Notes: generated by a model not told the origin, from the letters alone. Counted from the stretch's first letter, positions 17,687 through 26,951 are shown. The stretch: 64,000 nt of DNA from Roseiarcus sp963807735 (GCA_963807735.1 CAWEDI010000036.1:124001-188000), one strand, 5' to 3'. A program made the numbers and translations.

Positions 17687-18505
17687 GTGACATCAGACGG
17701 CGTTCAACTCGCCTACGCGCGCACGGGCGTCGGACCGCCGCTGGTCAAAAGCGGAAACTGGATGACGCATCTCGAATTCGATTTCGAGAGCCCAATATGG
17801 CGACATCTCTATCGCGAGCTTTCGCGCGACCACACCCTCATCCGCTACGACGCACGCGGCAACGGCCTCTCGGACCGTGAAGTCGAAGACGTTTCGCTGG
17901 AGACCTTCGTCAGCGATCTCGAAACCGTGGCGGACGCCGCCGGTCTCGAGCGCTTCGCCCTGCTCGGCATCTCACAAGGATGCGCGGTGTCGATCGCTTA
18001 CGCCGTGCGCCATCCGGAGCGAGTGACGCATCTGATTCTGTACGGCGGCTACGCCGTCGGCTGGGCAAAGCGCGCTCAATCGGCCGCGGAAAAGGAACAG
18101 GGCGCGGCGATGCTGACCCTGATGCGCCATGGCTGGGGACAAGAAAACCCAGCCTTTCGTCAGCTTTTCACTTCGCAATTCATTCCTGTGGGCGCCACCA
18201 AGGAGCAGGCGGATTGGTTCAACGAACTGCAACGAATCTCGGCCTCGCCGGCAGACGCGGTGCGCAACCTTATCGCCAACGGCGATACCGACGTCAGCGC
18301 ATTCCTCTCCCAAGTGATCGTTCCGACGCTGGTGATGCACGCGCGCGAGGATGCTCGCGTGCCGTTCGAGCAAGGCCGGCGCCTCGCCGCCGGAATTCCG
18401 GGCGCCCGCTTCGTTCCCCTGCCGAGCCGCAACCACCTGATCCTGGAAAACGAGCCGGCGTTCTCGCGGTTTTTGCAGGAGCTTCGCACGTTTCTGGCGA
18501 CCTAA
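17687..18505 (+). CDS. Alpha/beta-fold hydrolase (possibly the split-off C-terminal half of a cyclase-hydrolase fusion)
   Basis: A 272-aa alpha/beta hydrolase: oxyanion-region YDARGNGLSD, nucleophile elbow GISQG (Ser96 from this start), acid HAREDARVPF and catalytic His in SRNHLIL. The frame is open upstream through the cyclase gene. Homologues in this family usually carry the residues QEIHLC just before the GTG chosen here, which suggests that the real upstream partner is the cyclase at 17080-17667. GTG at 17687 is the only plausible separate start, with AGGAG at 17670-17674. Substrate unknown. Confidence 0.75.
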   Translation: MTSDGVQLAYARTGVGPPLVKSGNWMTHLEFDFESPIWRHLYRELSRDHTLIRYDARGNGLSDREVEDVSLETFVSDLETVADAAGLERFALLGISQGCAVSIAYAVRHPERVTHLILYGGYAVGWAKRAQSAAEKEQGAAMLTLMRHGWGQENPAFRQLFTSQFIPVGATKEQADWFNELQRISASPADAVRNLIANGDTDVSAFLSQVIVPTLVMHAREDARVPFEQGRRLAAGIPGARFVPLPSRNHLILENEPAFSRFLQELRTFLAT

Positions 18506-18664
18506 GCGCTTACCGAACAAATTGAATCGGCTTCGTCATTGCGAGCGAAGCGAAGCAATCCAGCGCGCCGAGATCGCAGGCTAATCGGATAGGCCTGGTT
18601 CGGCGGAAACGTGGATGGCTTCGCTTCGCTCGCCATGACAGCGGTTCAACTTGATCGGGACTCG
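18505..18664. repeat. Dispersed palindromic repeat, 160-bp copy (pairs with 63187-63346)
   Basis: Starts at the hydrolase stop codon. The inner arms GCGAGCGAAGCGAAGCAATCCA and TGGCTTCGCTTCGCTCGCCATGAC form an imperfect inverted repeat. The whole 160-bp segment recurs at 63187-63346 in reverse orientation with only two differences found by eye. Confidence 0.9.
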
Positions 18665-18749
18665 CTAGCGCCAAGGGAAGAAACGGAACGCATCGAGGTC
18701 AGCTGGGATGCTGAAACTTTTAAGGCGCAGCGTCGGCGGCTGACGGTCC

Positions 18750-20120
18750 CTAGGCGGCGTCCGCCGTCACCCGGTTGCGGCCCTCGGCTTTGGAGCGATA
18801 CAGCGCCTGGTCGGCGCGGCGGTAAAGCTCGTGCGGGCTGGTGTCTTCACGCCGCTCGGCCAAGCCGATCGACGCGGTGATGCCGATCGACTGACCGGTC
18901 GCGGTGATGATGAAAGCCTCCAACTCGATCGCCTGCCGCGCCCGCTCGGCGATGCGCGCGGCGGCCTCGATGTCGACGCCCGGCATCACGATCACGAATT
19001 CCTCGCCGCCGAGCCGGCACAGCAGATCGCCGCCGCGGATGATGCCGCGCAGCCGGTCGGCGAAGCCTTTGAGCACCTCGTCGCCGCAATCGTGGCCGAA
19101 CGTGTCGTTGACGCGCTTGAAATGGTCGATGTCGAGAATCATCAGCGTCAGCGGGGCGCGCCGCATGCGCGCGTTCTCGATCATCGTGGAGAGATGATTT
19201 TCGAGGAAACGTCGGTTGTTGAGGCCAGTCAGCGGATCAAACAACGCCAGTTCGATCGACTGCTGAACCTTCTCGCGCAGCAAATCGGCGTAGCGCTTCT
19301 GTCGCAATTGCGTGCGGACGCGGGCGAGCAGCTCGTTGCGATCGACCGGCCGGCTCAGCCAATCGTTGATGCCGAGCTCCAGGCCGCGCAGCACGCGCAC
19401 GCGATCCTCAACGTCGGCGACCAGCAGGATCGGCAGGTTGCGCGTGCGCTCCAGCGCCCGGATTTGCGCGCAGAGACGCAGCGAATCATAGCTCGCCAAC
19501 CCCAGGCTGATGATGAGGACGTCGACATTGTCCTCGGCGGCCTTGAACGTCGCCTCCTGCGCGTTGGTCTCGACGGTGACGGCGTGATGCTGGCCGAGCG
19601 CCTGCGCCAGCCGTTCGGCGGAGTTCTTGCGGTCCTCGACGATCAGCATCCGGCCGCGCCGGCCGTCCTCGGCGCTCGGCACGGCGAACGGCGCGATCAT
19701 GCCCAACGCGACCGTGGTGTTGGCGCGGTTGCGCAATTCGTCGATCGTCACCTTCAGCCGCGCCAGCGAGCGCACGCGGGCGATCAGGTGCATTTCGTCG
19801 ATCGGCTTGGTCAGAAAATCGTCGGCGCCGGCTTCGAGCCCGCGCACCCGGTCAGCGGGCTGGTCGAGCGCGGTCACCATGACGATCGGCAGATGCGAGG
19901 TCGAAATATGGCTCTTCAGCCGCCGGCACACTTCAAAGCCGTCCATCTCCGGCATCATCACGTCGAGCAGCACGATGTCGCACAACGAGCGCTCGCAGAG
20001 CGCGATCGCGTCCGGACCGTTCGAGGCGGTCAAAACGTCGAAATATTCGTTGGTGAGCCGGACTTCTAGGAGCTTGCGATTGGCGGGATTGTCGTCGACG
20101 ATGAGGACGCGGGCGGTCAT
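18750..20120 (-). CDS. pleD: PleD-type response regulator diguanylate cyclase
   Basis: Makes cyclic-di-GMP when phosphorylated, driving the motile-to-sessile cell-cycle switch. The 456-aa protein has receiver 1 (phospho-acceptor Asp53 in LLDVMMP) and a second receiver (about 155-270) in which the acceptor is lost (VLIISLGL), as in Caulobacter PleD. A GGEEF domain follows, with catalytic GGEEF near residue 371. The RxxD inhibitory site RGGD lies just upstream of it, so product inhibition is expected. The ATG overlaps the divK stop (ATGA), so the two are translationally coupled. Confidence 0.94.
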   Translation of the reverse strand: MTARVLIVDDNPANRKLLEVRLTNEYFDVLTASNGPDAIALCERSLCDIVLLDVMMPEMDGFEVCRRLKSHISTSHLPIVMVTALDQPADRVRGLEAGADDFLTKPIDEMHLIARVRSLARLKVTIDELRNRANTTVALGMIAPFAVPSAEDGRRGRMLIVEDRKNSAERLAQALGQHHAVTVETNAQEATFKAAEDNVDVLIISLGLASYDSLRLCAQIRALERTRNLPILLVADVEDRVRVLRGLELGINDWLSRPVDRNELLARVRTQLRQKRYADLLREKVQQSIELALFDPLTGLNNRRFLENHLSTMIENARMRRAPLTLMILDIDHFKRVNDTFGHDCGDEVLKGFADRLRGIIRGGDLLCRLGGEEFVIVMPGVDIEAAARIAERARQAIELEAFIITATGQSIGITASIGLAERREDTSPHELYRRADQALYRSKAEGRNRVTADAA

Positions 20121-20494
20121 CGCTTGGGAGCTCCGAGAAACTGATCGACCGTCTCGAAGAATTTGGCGACCGAGATCGGCTTCGACAGGTAGGCCTCGCA
20201 GCCGCCCTGCAGGATTTTCTCTTCGTCGCCTTTCATTGCGAAAGCGGTAACGGCGATAACCGGAATCGAGCGTAACAATTCATCATCCTTCAACCATTGG
20301 GTGACCTCCAGGCCGGAGACCTCGGGCAGTTGGATGTCCATGAGGATCAGATCCGGCCGGGTCTCGCGCGCGAGCTTGACCGCTTCAACCCCGTTGCGGG
20401 TCTGGACGATACGGCAGCCGCGCGTCTCCAACAGATCGTTGAAGAGCTTCATGTTGAGCTCATTGTCCTCTACGATGAGAACGGTCTTGGTCAT
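20117..20494 (-). CDS. divK: DivK single-domain response regulator
   Basis: Essential cell-cycle and polarity regulator in alphaproteobacteria, phosphorylated by DivJ and dephosphorylated by PleC, acting through DivL-CckA on CtrA. The 125-aa protein is only a receiver domain: acidic pair ED at residues 9-10, phospho-acceptor Asp53 in LMDIQLP, Thr in AVTAFAMKGDE and Lys in YLSKPI. It is the first gene of divK-pleD. The gene to the other side (DUF3572) is divergent, with 76 bp between. Confidence 0.93.
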   Translation of the reverse strand: MTKTVLIVEDNELNMKLFNDLLETRGCRIVQTRNGVEAVKLARETRPDLILMDIQLPEVSGLEVTQWLKDDELLRSIPVIAVTAFAMKGDEEKILQGGCEAYLSKPISVAKFFETVDQFLGAPKR

Positions 20495-20570
20495 TCATCG
20501 ATCCAAATGCGGGCCCGAACTGGAATATAGCGATCCCGTCGGATTCATCCTAACCGAGAGAAATTTACGA

Positions 20571-20900
20571 ATGGAGAATAGCGGGGCTGGCCGCCCTTCT
20601 CGCCAGAAGGGGCCTGTCGCACGGCAAGATGGCGAAGATTTGGGCCTCGCCGCGCTCGTCTATCTCGCCGCCGAACCCGATCGGCTGCAACGATTTCTCG
20701 GCCTGTCCGGGCTCGGGCCGGATAATCTTCGCGCCGCGGCCGCCGATCCTGGCTTTCTGGCTTCGGTGCTCGACTATATCCTCGGCGACGAACCGCTGCT
20801 GATCGGCCTGGCGACGGAACAGGGTTTGCCGCCGGAGCGTATCGCTGCGGCGCGGCGGGCGATGGACAGCGCTCGCGGCAGCCCTCGGGACGGTCCTTGA
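20571..20900 (+). CDS. DUF3572 family protein
   Basis: A 109-aa protein of unknown function, conserved in alphaproteobacteria beside divK or dinB. Visible: a polar N-terminal tail (about 20 residues), then LAALVYLAAEPDRLQRFLGLSGL and a helical second half with ASVLDYILGDEPLLI. It is probably all alpha-helical and cytoplasmic. The start ATG at 20571 follows GAGAG. Its last four bases overlap the dinB start, so the two are co-translated. The frame is open further upstream, but that overlaps divK. Confidence 0.78.
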   Translation: MENSGAGRPSRQKGPVARQDGEDLGLAALVYLAAEPDRLQRFLGLSGLGPDNLRAAAADPGFLASVLDYILGDEPLLIGLATEQGLPPERIAAARRAMDSARGSPRDGP

Positions 20901-22162
20901 CGGCCGGGCGCTTCTGCCGCGATTGCCTCGCCCCGGCGGGGCCGGCGGCGCGTTGCGCCCGCTGCGGCTCGCCGCGCGTCACTATCGCCGATCCCGCGCT
21001 CAGAATCGCCCATATCGACTGCGACGCGTTCTATGCTTCCGTTGAAAAGCGCGATCGGCCCGAATTGCGCGACAAGCCGCTCATCATCGGCGGCGGCATG
21101 AAGCGCGGCGTCGTCTCGACTGCTTGCTATATCGCCCGAACGTTCGGCGTGCGATCGGCGATGCCGATGGCGCGGGCTATGAAGCTTTGTCCTAACGCCG
21201 TCGTATTGCCGCCTGATATGTCGAAGTATTCCGCGGTCTCGCGCGAGATTCGGGCGATGATGTCGAGCCTCACGCCGCTGATCGAGCCGCTGTCGGTCGA
21301 CGAGGCGTTTCTTGATCTCTCCGGCTGCGAGGCGGCGCTCGGCGAGCCGATCGCCCACGCGCTGGCGCGCTTCGCGCTGCGCGTCGAACGCGAGCTCGGC
21401 GTCACCGTGTCGATCGGGCTCAGCTACTGCAAGTTTCTCGCGAAGTTCGCCTCCGATCTCGATAAGCCGCGTGGGTTTTCGGTCGTTGCGCGCGGCGAGG
21501 CGGTGGCCTTGCTGGCGCCGTTGCCGGTCAGCCGGCTGTGGGGCGTCGGCGAGGCCGCGCGGCGACGGCTCGAGCGGCTCGGCGTCACCCAAATCGCCGA
21601 CTTGCAGCGGCTCGACGAGCGCGAGGCGGGGCTGCGGCTCGGCGAGGACGGCCGCCGGCTGTGGCGGCTCGCGCATGGGATCGACGATCGCAAGGTGTCC
21701 TCGGAGCGCGAGACGAAAAGCATTTCGGCCGAGACGACGTTCCTCGACGACATCGGCGACCGCGCCGAGCTCGAAGCGATTCTGCTCGGCCTCTGCGAGA
21801 AAGTGGCGCGGCGGCTCGTCCAAGCCGAGCTTGCGACCGGCGGCGCGACGCTGAAACTGCGGCTGCCGGATTTCAAGCTGCGCACGCGGGCGCGCCGATT
21901 CCCGACGACGCAACTCGCGCCGCGCCTGTTCGACGCGGCGCGGGCGATGCTGGCCGAGCAGCCGCGCGGCGAGCGCTACCGGCTGATTGGCGTCGGCGCG
22001 ACCGATCTGCGCCCCGGCGCCGAGGCCGACGCCGCCGATCTCGTCGAGGGCGACCGCGCCAAGGAAAAGGCGCGCGAGAAGGCGATCGACGCGCTGCGAG
22101 AGAAGTTTGGCCGCGGGGCGGTGGTGCGCGGGCTGGCGTTCAAGGGCGTGCCGCGGACGTAG
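20897..22162 (+). CDS. dinB: DNA polymerase IV with N-terminal zinc-ribbon-like extension
   Basis: Y-family translesion polymerase. The 421-aa protein has the active-site IAHIDCDAFYASVEKRD (about residues 37-53), the second catalytic pair SVDEAFLDLSG, VSIGLSYCKFLAKFASDLDKP and the helix-hairpin-helix LWGVGEAARRRLERLG. Before the polymerase core lies FCRDCLAPAGPAARCARC, a four-cysteine (CxxC-x9-CxxC) zinc-ribbon-like tip. The start is TTG at 20897, overlapping the DUF3572 stop by 4 bp. No LexA box was found upstream, so it may not be SOS-controlled. Confidence 0.93.
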   Translation: MTAGRFCRDCLAPAGPAARCARCGSPRVTIADPALRIAHIDCDAFYASVEKRDRPELRDKPLIIGGGMKRGVVSTACYIARTFGVRSAMPMARAMKLCPNAVVLPPDMSKYSAVSREIRAMMSSLTPLIEPLSVDEAFLDLSGCEAALGEPIAHALARFALRVERELGVTVSIGLSYCKFLAKFASDLDKPRGFSVVARGEAVALLAPLPVSRLWGVGEAARRRLERLGVTQIADLQRLDEREAGLRLGEDGRRLWRLAHGIDDRKVSSERETKSISAETTFLDDIGDRAELEAILLGLCEKVARRLVQAELATGGATLKLRLPDFKLRTRARRFPTTQLAPRLFDAARAMLAEQPRGERYRLIGVGATDLRPGAEADAADLVEGDRAKEKAREKAIDALREKFGRGAVVRGLAFKGVPRT

Positions 22163-22169
22163 GGGCGCG

Positions 22170-22991
22170 CTATCCCCCCAACTTGTCGCGCCAGGTCGAT
22201 TGTAGCGTGATCGCCCCCGCGGCCGACCGGCGCCACGCATCGAGCCAGCTCAAGCCCGCCACCGTGCCGCGCGCCGGACGATACTCGCAGCCGACGAAAC
22301 CTCCGTAGCCGAGGGCGTCGAGCCGGTTGAGGAGCAGCGCGTCGTTGGTCTCGCCGCTGCCGGGTTCGCTGCGCAAAGGCGCGGCGGCGATCTGCACATG
22401 GCCGGTGATCGGCATCAGCGCTCCGAGGCTCGTCAGCACGTCGCCGTGCAGAATCTGGCGATGATAGATGTCATATTGCAGTTTCAGCCGCGGCGCGCCG
22501 ATCTCGGCGATGATCTCGGCGGCGAGATCGAAACTGTTGAGGAAATATCCCGGCATGTCGCGCGGATTGAGCGGCTCGATCAGCACGTCGAGCCCCTCCA
22601 GCGTATCGAGCGCGAAACGCAGCCCGTCGACGTACGCCCTCCGGGCGGCGGGGTCGCGGGAATCGGCCCGGCCCGCCATCACATGCACGCGCGGCGCGGC
22701 GACGTGCTCGGCGTAGATTTTCGCGCGTGCGATCGTGGCGCGAAAATCGGCGACGCGGCCGGGGAGCGCCGCCAACCCGCGGTCGCCGGTCGCGGAATCG
22801 CCGGGCGGGGCGTTGACGAGCACCAGTACGAGGTTGGCGGTCTCCAGCCGCCGCCGAATTGCTTCGGGCGGGACATCATAGGGAAACTGGACCTCGACCG
22901 CCTGGAATCCGTGGTCCGCCGCTGCGGCGAACCTGTCGAGAAAATCCCACTCGGCGAACATGGTCGACAAATTGGCGGCGAATTGCGGCAT
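22170..22991 (-). CDS. hyi: Hydroxypyruvate isomerase family protein
   Basis: TIM-barrel sugar isomerase of the Hyi/xylose isomerase-like family, 273 aa. Typical motifs: FAANLSTMFAEWDFLDRF at the N-terminus, VQFPYDVPPEAI, NAPPGD, LIEPLNPRDMPGYFL with a metal-ligand Glu, LQYDIYHRQILHGD with Asp and His ligands, and GFVGCEYRPARG with the final Glu. It probably converts hydroxypyruvate to tartronate semialdehyde or isomerises a related 2-oxo sugar acid. The ATG at 22991 matches the family N-terminus; the longer frame to 23048 has no support. No pathway genes are adjacent. Confidence 0.82.
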   Translation of the reverse strand: MPQFAANLSTMFAEWDFLDRFAAAADHGFQAVEVQFPYDVPPEAIRRRLETANLVLVLVNAPPGDSATGDRGLAALPGRVADFRATIARAKIYAEHVAAPRVHVMAGRADSRDPAARRAYVDGLRFALDTLEGLDVLIEPLNPRDMPGYFLNSFDLAAEIIAEIGAPRLKLQYDIYHRQILHGDVLTSLGALMPITGHVQIAAAPLRSEPGSGETNDALLLNRLDALGYGGFVGCEYRPARGTVAGLSWLDAWRRSAAGAITLQSTWRDKLGG

Positions 22992-23061
22992 CGGCGAAAG
23001 CGCCCCGGAGTCCGCTGGGAATTCCCAGAACTTGCACGTCCGACACAAAAATTCAACAAAC

Positions 23062-25284
23062 TTAATACGGCGACCCCGGATCGGTCTCGTCGGCGGGGTC
23101 GGCGCCGGTCGCGCCGGCGCCGGGACGGCGGACGCGGTCGGACTTCGGCCGCCGCGGCGCGGGCGACCAAGGTCGATCTTCGAGAGCGCCGCGGTCAGCG
23201 CTAACGCGAAACCGCGCGCCGTCCCAGTTCAGCCCGACGGCGCCGGTTTCGGCAAGGCGGCGTTCGTCGAACACCAGCGCCGGGCCGCAGGTCGCGGGCG
23301 CCGTCAGCGGGCTGACGACGATCGCCGCGCGCGCGCAATCCTCCTCGAACGCGCCGCGGTCGAGCACGAGGCTAAGCGACATCCCCTCGGGGAGGTCGCC
23401 GACGCAACCGAGCCGGTCGCACGCGGGTTCCGCGACCTGCGCCGCCAGCGCCTCGCGGCCGTCGCCGTCGGCGGCCAACCATTGCTCGGCGGCGAACGCG
23501 TTGTGGCGCTTGCCGACCAGGGCCAGCCGGCCGTCGGCGTCGCGCAGCGCCACCTGATCGCCCGACGGCGGCACGATCACGTCGAAGCGCGGTCCGCAGG
23601 CCGCGCCGACGAGCCCGACGGCCAGAAAGGCGAGGGCGCTCAAGCGAAACAGGGAGGTTCGCCAGATCACCAGGCTCGCCACCGCCAGCGCCAGGAACGG
23701 CAATGCCCAGGGCGCGAAGGCGCGCACGTGGATCGTCGCGCCCGGCGCGGCGGCGATCAGCCGGGCGGCGAACAGGATCAGCTTGACGCCGAGCCCGACG
23801 AACAGCCAGACCCAACCGTCGAGGCCGAGCGGGTAGAGCGCAGCGCCGAGCAGCGCGCCGGGCACGGCGAACAGCTCGATGATCGCCAAGGTGAGCGGAT
23901 TGCCGATCAGCACGTAGGGGCTGAGGTCGTGGAAATGATAGGCCATGAACGAGGCGGTCGCGCTGGTCGCGCAGAACGTGGCGAACAGCAGTTCGCAGAC
24001 TTTCCCCGCCGCCCGTCGCCAAACGGGCGCCGGCGCGGGTTTCGACGCGCCGTCTGCGGCGGCGAGGCGCGCCTCCATCACCGCGACCAGCGCCGCGACC
24101 GCCGCGAACGACAGCTGGAAACTGACCCCGGTCACCGCCTCCGGTTCGAGTGCGACGACGGCGAGGATCGCCAAGCCGAGATTGCGCATGGTGAGCGCGC
24201 GGCGGTCGAGGATGATGGCGCCGAGCACGATCAGCGTCATGATCAGCGCGCGCTCGGTGCCGACCCGGGAGCCGGCGCCGATGTCGTAGGCGAGCGAGCC
24301 GATCATCGCCGCGACCGCCGCGATCTTCTTGATCGGGTAGGCGACCGCGAGCGTCGCCGACAACGCCAGCAGCCGCCGGGCCACGACGAAGAAGATGCTG
24401 GCGACCAGCGTCATCTGCACGCCGGAGATGGTGATGATGTGGAAGATGCCGGCCTCGCGGATGAGGTCCTTGGCGTCGTTCGAAAGGAAATCCCGCTTGC
24501 CGGTCACCATCGCGGCGGCGATCGCGCCTTCGTCGCCGCCGATGATCGCGTTGACCCGCAACGCCAGCCGATTGCGGGCGCGATCGACCGCGGCGAACGC
24601 CCTTTGCCGGAGGCCCGCGTCGCCGACGGGAGCGGGCGCGACCGGCCCGAGCGTCGAGCCGACCGCGCCGACGCCCTGGAAAAAGGCGTCGCGGGCGAAA
24701 TCGTAGCCGCCCGGCAGCACCGCGCGAGCCGGCGGCAGCAGCCGCGCCTTCGCGGCGACGAAATCGCCGGCGGCGATGTCGGGCGTTTTGCGCGTGGTGA
24801 GCCGCACCCGGCGCGGCGCTAGCGCCTTCGGCATGTCGCCGGCGTCGGTGACGCCGAGCACGAAGCGCGCCCCGATCTGGCGGAAATCGACCTCCTCGAC
24901 GAACCCCTTCAGCGTGACGATGCGGACGTGATCGAGCATCGGCGTTCGAACGCGTTCGGTGCGCAGGCCCATTGACAGGAAGCCCGCCAGCAGGGCGGCG
25001 AGCCCGAGCCACAGGCCGCGCGCGAGCGGGCGGTTGCGGCAGACCCAGGCCGCCGCGGCGGCGCCGGCCGTGAGCGCGGCGGCGAGCCACAGCGCCGGCT
25101 CCCGATCGGCGGCGAGGTTCAGCGCGACGCCGCCGATGGCGGCCATCGGCAGCCACAGGAAGAACCGGCGCTCCTCGGCCTCGCGAGCGACCGCCGCAGC
25201 GAACAGGGCGCCCAGGTCCGGCGCCGAAGCCGCCGCGCCGATCCAGCCTGCGGCGAGGGCGCGGGCGCGTGGGGACGTCGACAT
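23062..25284 (-). CDS. comEC: ComEC/Rec2 family DNA-uptake channel protein
   Basis: Inner-membrane channel for single-stranded DNA entry in natural transformation. The 740-aa protein has an N-terminal membrane pair and OB-like DUF4131 region (about 35-215), then the competence domain with many membrane helices (about 250-570), including FHIITISGVQMTL and DIGAGSRVGTERALIM. The C-terminus has no metallo-beta-lactamase motif (no HxHxDH), as in many alphaproteobacteria. An acidic, proline-rich tail ends the protein. comEC often sits by gltX or lexA in related genomes; here neither is adjacent. Confidence 0.88.
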   Translation of the reverse strand: MSTSPRARALAAGWIGAAASAPDLGALFAAAVAREAEERRFFLWLPMAAIGGVALNLAADREPALWLAAALTAGAAAAAWVCRNRPLARGLWLGLAALLAGFLSMGLRTERVRTPMLDHVRIVTLKGFVEEVDFRQIGARFVLGVTDAGDMPKALAPRRVRLTTRKTPDIAAGDFVAAKARLLPPARAVLPGGYDFARDAFFQGVGAVGSTLGPVAPAPVGDAGLRQRAFAAVDRARNRLALRVNAIIGGDEGAIAAAMVTGKRDFLSNDAKDLIREAGIFHIITISGVQMTLVASIFFVVARRLLALSATLAVAYPIKKIAAVAAMIGSLAYDIGAGSRVGTERALIMTLIVLGAIILDRRALTMRNLGLAILAVVALEPEAVTGVSFQLSFAAVAALVAVMEARLAAADGASKPAPAPVWRRAAGKVCELLFATFCATSATASFMAYHFHDLSPYVLIGNPLTLAIIELFAVPGALLGAALYPLGLDGWVWLFVGLGVKLILFAARLIAAAPGATIHVRAFAPWALPFLALAVASLVIWRTSLFRLSALAFLAVGLVGAACGPRFDVIVPPSGDQVALRDADGRLALVGKRHNAFAAEQWLAADGDGREALAAQVAEPACDRLGCVGDLPEGMSLSLVLDRGAFEEDCARAAIVVSPLTAPATCGPALVFDERRLAETGAVGLNWDGARFRVSADRGALEDRPWSPAPRRPKSDRVRRPGAGATGADPADETDPGSPY

Positions 25285-25485
25285 GACGCTAGGTTACTGC
25301 AATGCAACTCGGAAGCAAGTCTGCGCGAAATTCGACGGCAACGCGGGAGACGTTGAAGGCGTTCTATTTTGACTTTCAACGGCCTGGGTTGCCGGCAGTT
25401 TGGCTACGCGCTCGGCTATTCCTTTTCAGACCCTTCGCCAGCGGCCCCAAGGAGGCTTCGCGTCAAGCGGGAGAGGAATTACCAA

Positions 25486-25929
25486 ATGCCGCGAACTTCG
25501 GCAGGTCTCGCGGGTTTGGGGTCAATGACCCAAAACACAAGCACCGACCGTCCAACCATTCTCGTAGCGGAGGACGATGGGCTTCTGCGGCTTCTTACCT
25601 CCGAATTTCTTGAGGAGCACGGCTATACCGTCGTCGAAGCGGACAACGCGGAAGAAGCCCTGAAAGTCATGGAAAAGCGAAAAGACGTCAAACTGCTGTT
25701 CACTGACATACAGATGCCGCCCGGCTGTGACGGCTTGGAGCTTGCTCGCGAAGTCCACAAACGTTGGCCGAAGGTGCTTCTGGTCATTACCTCGGGGCAA
25801 ATTCAGCCGACGCGCGCCGAGATTGCGGACGACGGCCGTTTCATCCGCAAACCGTACCGGGCCAAGGACCTGCTGGGCCAAATCGACGAGCTCATCGAAA
25901 AGGGCGAGAAAACCGAGTCACAAAACTGA
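25486..25929 (+). CDS. Single-receiver response regulator
   Basis: A 147-aa protein whose only domain is a CheY-like receiver (about residues 23-140). It has the acidic pair in LVAEDDGLL, phospho-acceptor Asp74 in LFTDIQMP and the conserved Lys in FIRKPYRAKD. Such stand-alone receivers are common in Hyphomicrobiales and often pair with HWE/HisKA2 kinases, but no kinase is nearby. The start ATG at 25486 is supported by GAGAGGA eight bases upstream; a second ATG at 25525 is possible. An unrelated lactonase gene follows after 85 bp. Confidence 0.82.
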   Translation: MPRTSAGLAGLGSMTQNTSTDRPTILVAEDDGLLRLLTSEFLEEHGYTVVEADNAEEALKVMEKRKDVKLLFTDIQMPPGCDGLELAREVHKRWPKVLLVITSGQIQPTRAEIADDGRFIRKPYRAKDLLGQIDELIEKGEKTESQN

Positions 25930-26014
25930 TTTTCTGTATGCCTACGCCGGACTTGCGACTTGCGCCCAGAGCGCCTCGCCGCCTAACATGCCAGCCAAAA
26001 GCGGGGAGGGCGTC

Positions 26015-26947
26015 ATGTACCACGGGCAGATCGAGGGCACCGGGTTCGTTTCCTACGACAAGCGGTTCGAGCAACTTTACGCCGGCCACGTCCGCATCGA
26101 ACGGCTGTGGACCGGAGCGCGCTGGTGCGAGGGTCCCGCTTGGTTTGCGGCCGGGCGCTATCTGGTCTGGTCCGACATTCCCAACAATCGCATGATGCGG
26201 CTGGTCGAGCCGTCGCACGAAGTCTCGGTGTTCCGCGAACGATCCAACAACTCCAACGGCAACACCGTCGACAACCAGGGTCGGCTCATCACCTGCGAGC
26301 ACCTGACGCGCCGCGTCACCATGACCCACTGGGACGGCCGCATCCATGTGATCGCGGAGCGCTACGAGGGCAAGCGGCTGAACTCGCCCAACGACGTCGT
26401 GGTGAAATCCGACAGTTCGATCTGGTTCACCGATCCCGCCTATGGCATCGACGCCGACTACGAAGGCGACAAGCAGACGCCCGAGATCGGCGGCTGCTAC
26501 GTCTATCGCGTCGACATGCGCACGCGCGCCGTCACCGCCGTCATCACCGACATGGTGCGGCCGAACGGCCTCGCGTTCTCCCCGGACGAAAAATTCCTCT
26601 ACGTCGTTGACACCGGCGCGACGCATCAGCCCGACGGGCCGCGGCACATCCGCCGGTTTCGGGTCAATACGGACGGCGCGACCGTGTCCGGCGGCGAGGT
26701 GTTCGCCGAATCGCAGTCGGGTCTGTTCGACGGCTTCCGCGTCGACACCGAGGGCCGCATCTGGACAAGCGCCGGCGACGGCGTGCACGTCTACGATCCC
26801 GACGGCACACTGCTCGGCAAGTTCCTGATTCCCGAGATCGTCGCCAACGTCACCTTCGGCGGGACGAAGCGCAACCGCCTCTACATTTGCGGCACGACCT
26901 CGATCTATTCGTTGTTCACCTTCGCCACCGGGTGCAAGCCGGGCTGA
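26015..26947 (+). CDS. SMP-30/gluconolactonase family protein
   Basis: Six-bladed beta-propeller lactonase, 310 aa. The metal ligands of the family are seen: Glu in RWCEGPAWF, Asn in LNSPNDVVVKSD, Asn in RPNGLAFSPDEKFLYVVD and the catalytic Asp in SGLFDGFRVD. It most likely hydrolyses a sugar lactone such as gluconolactone; the substrate cannot be inferred. No signal peptide. The ATG at 26015 follows GGGGAGGG and is preferred over an ATG at 25988. The next gene is convergent. Confidence 0.85.
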   Translation: MYHGQIEGTGFVSYDKRFEQLYAGHVRIERLWTGARWCEGPAWFAAGRYLVWSDIPNNRMMRLVEPSHEVSVFRERSNNSNGNTVDNQGRLITCEHLTRRVTMTHWDGRIHVIAERYEGKRLNSPNDVVVKSDSSIWFTDPAYGIDADYEGDKQTPEIGGCYVYRVDMRTRAVTAVITDMVRPNGLAFSPDEKFLYVVDTGATHQPDGPRHIRRFRVNTDGATVSGGEVFAESQSGLFDGFRVDTEGRIWTSAGDGVHVYDPDGTLLGKFLIPEIVANVTFGGTKRNRLYICGTTSIYSLFTFATGCKPG

Positions 26948-26951
26948 CAGT

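Noticed and set aside
22960..24822. 620-codon open frame on the plus strand
   Set aside because: Antisense shadow of comEC; repetitive Arg/Asp/Gly composition and no recognisable fold.
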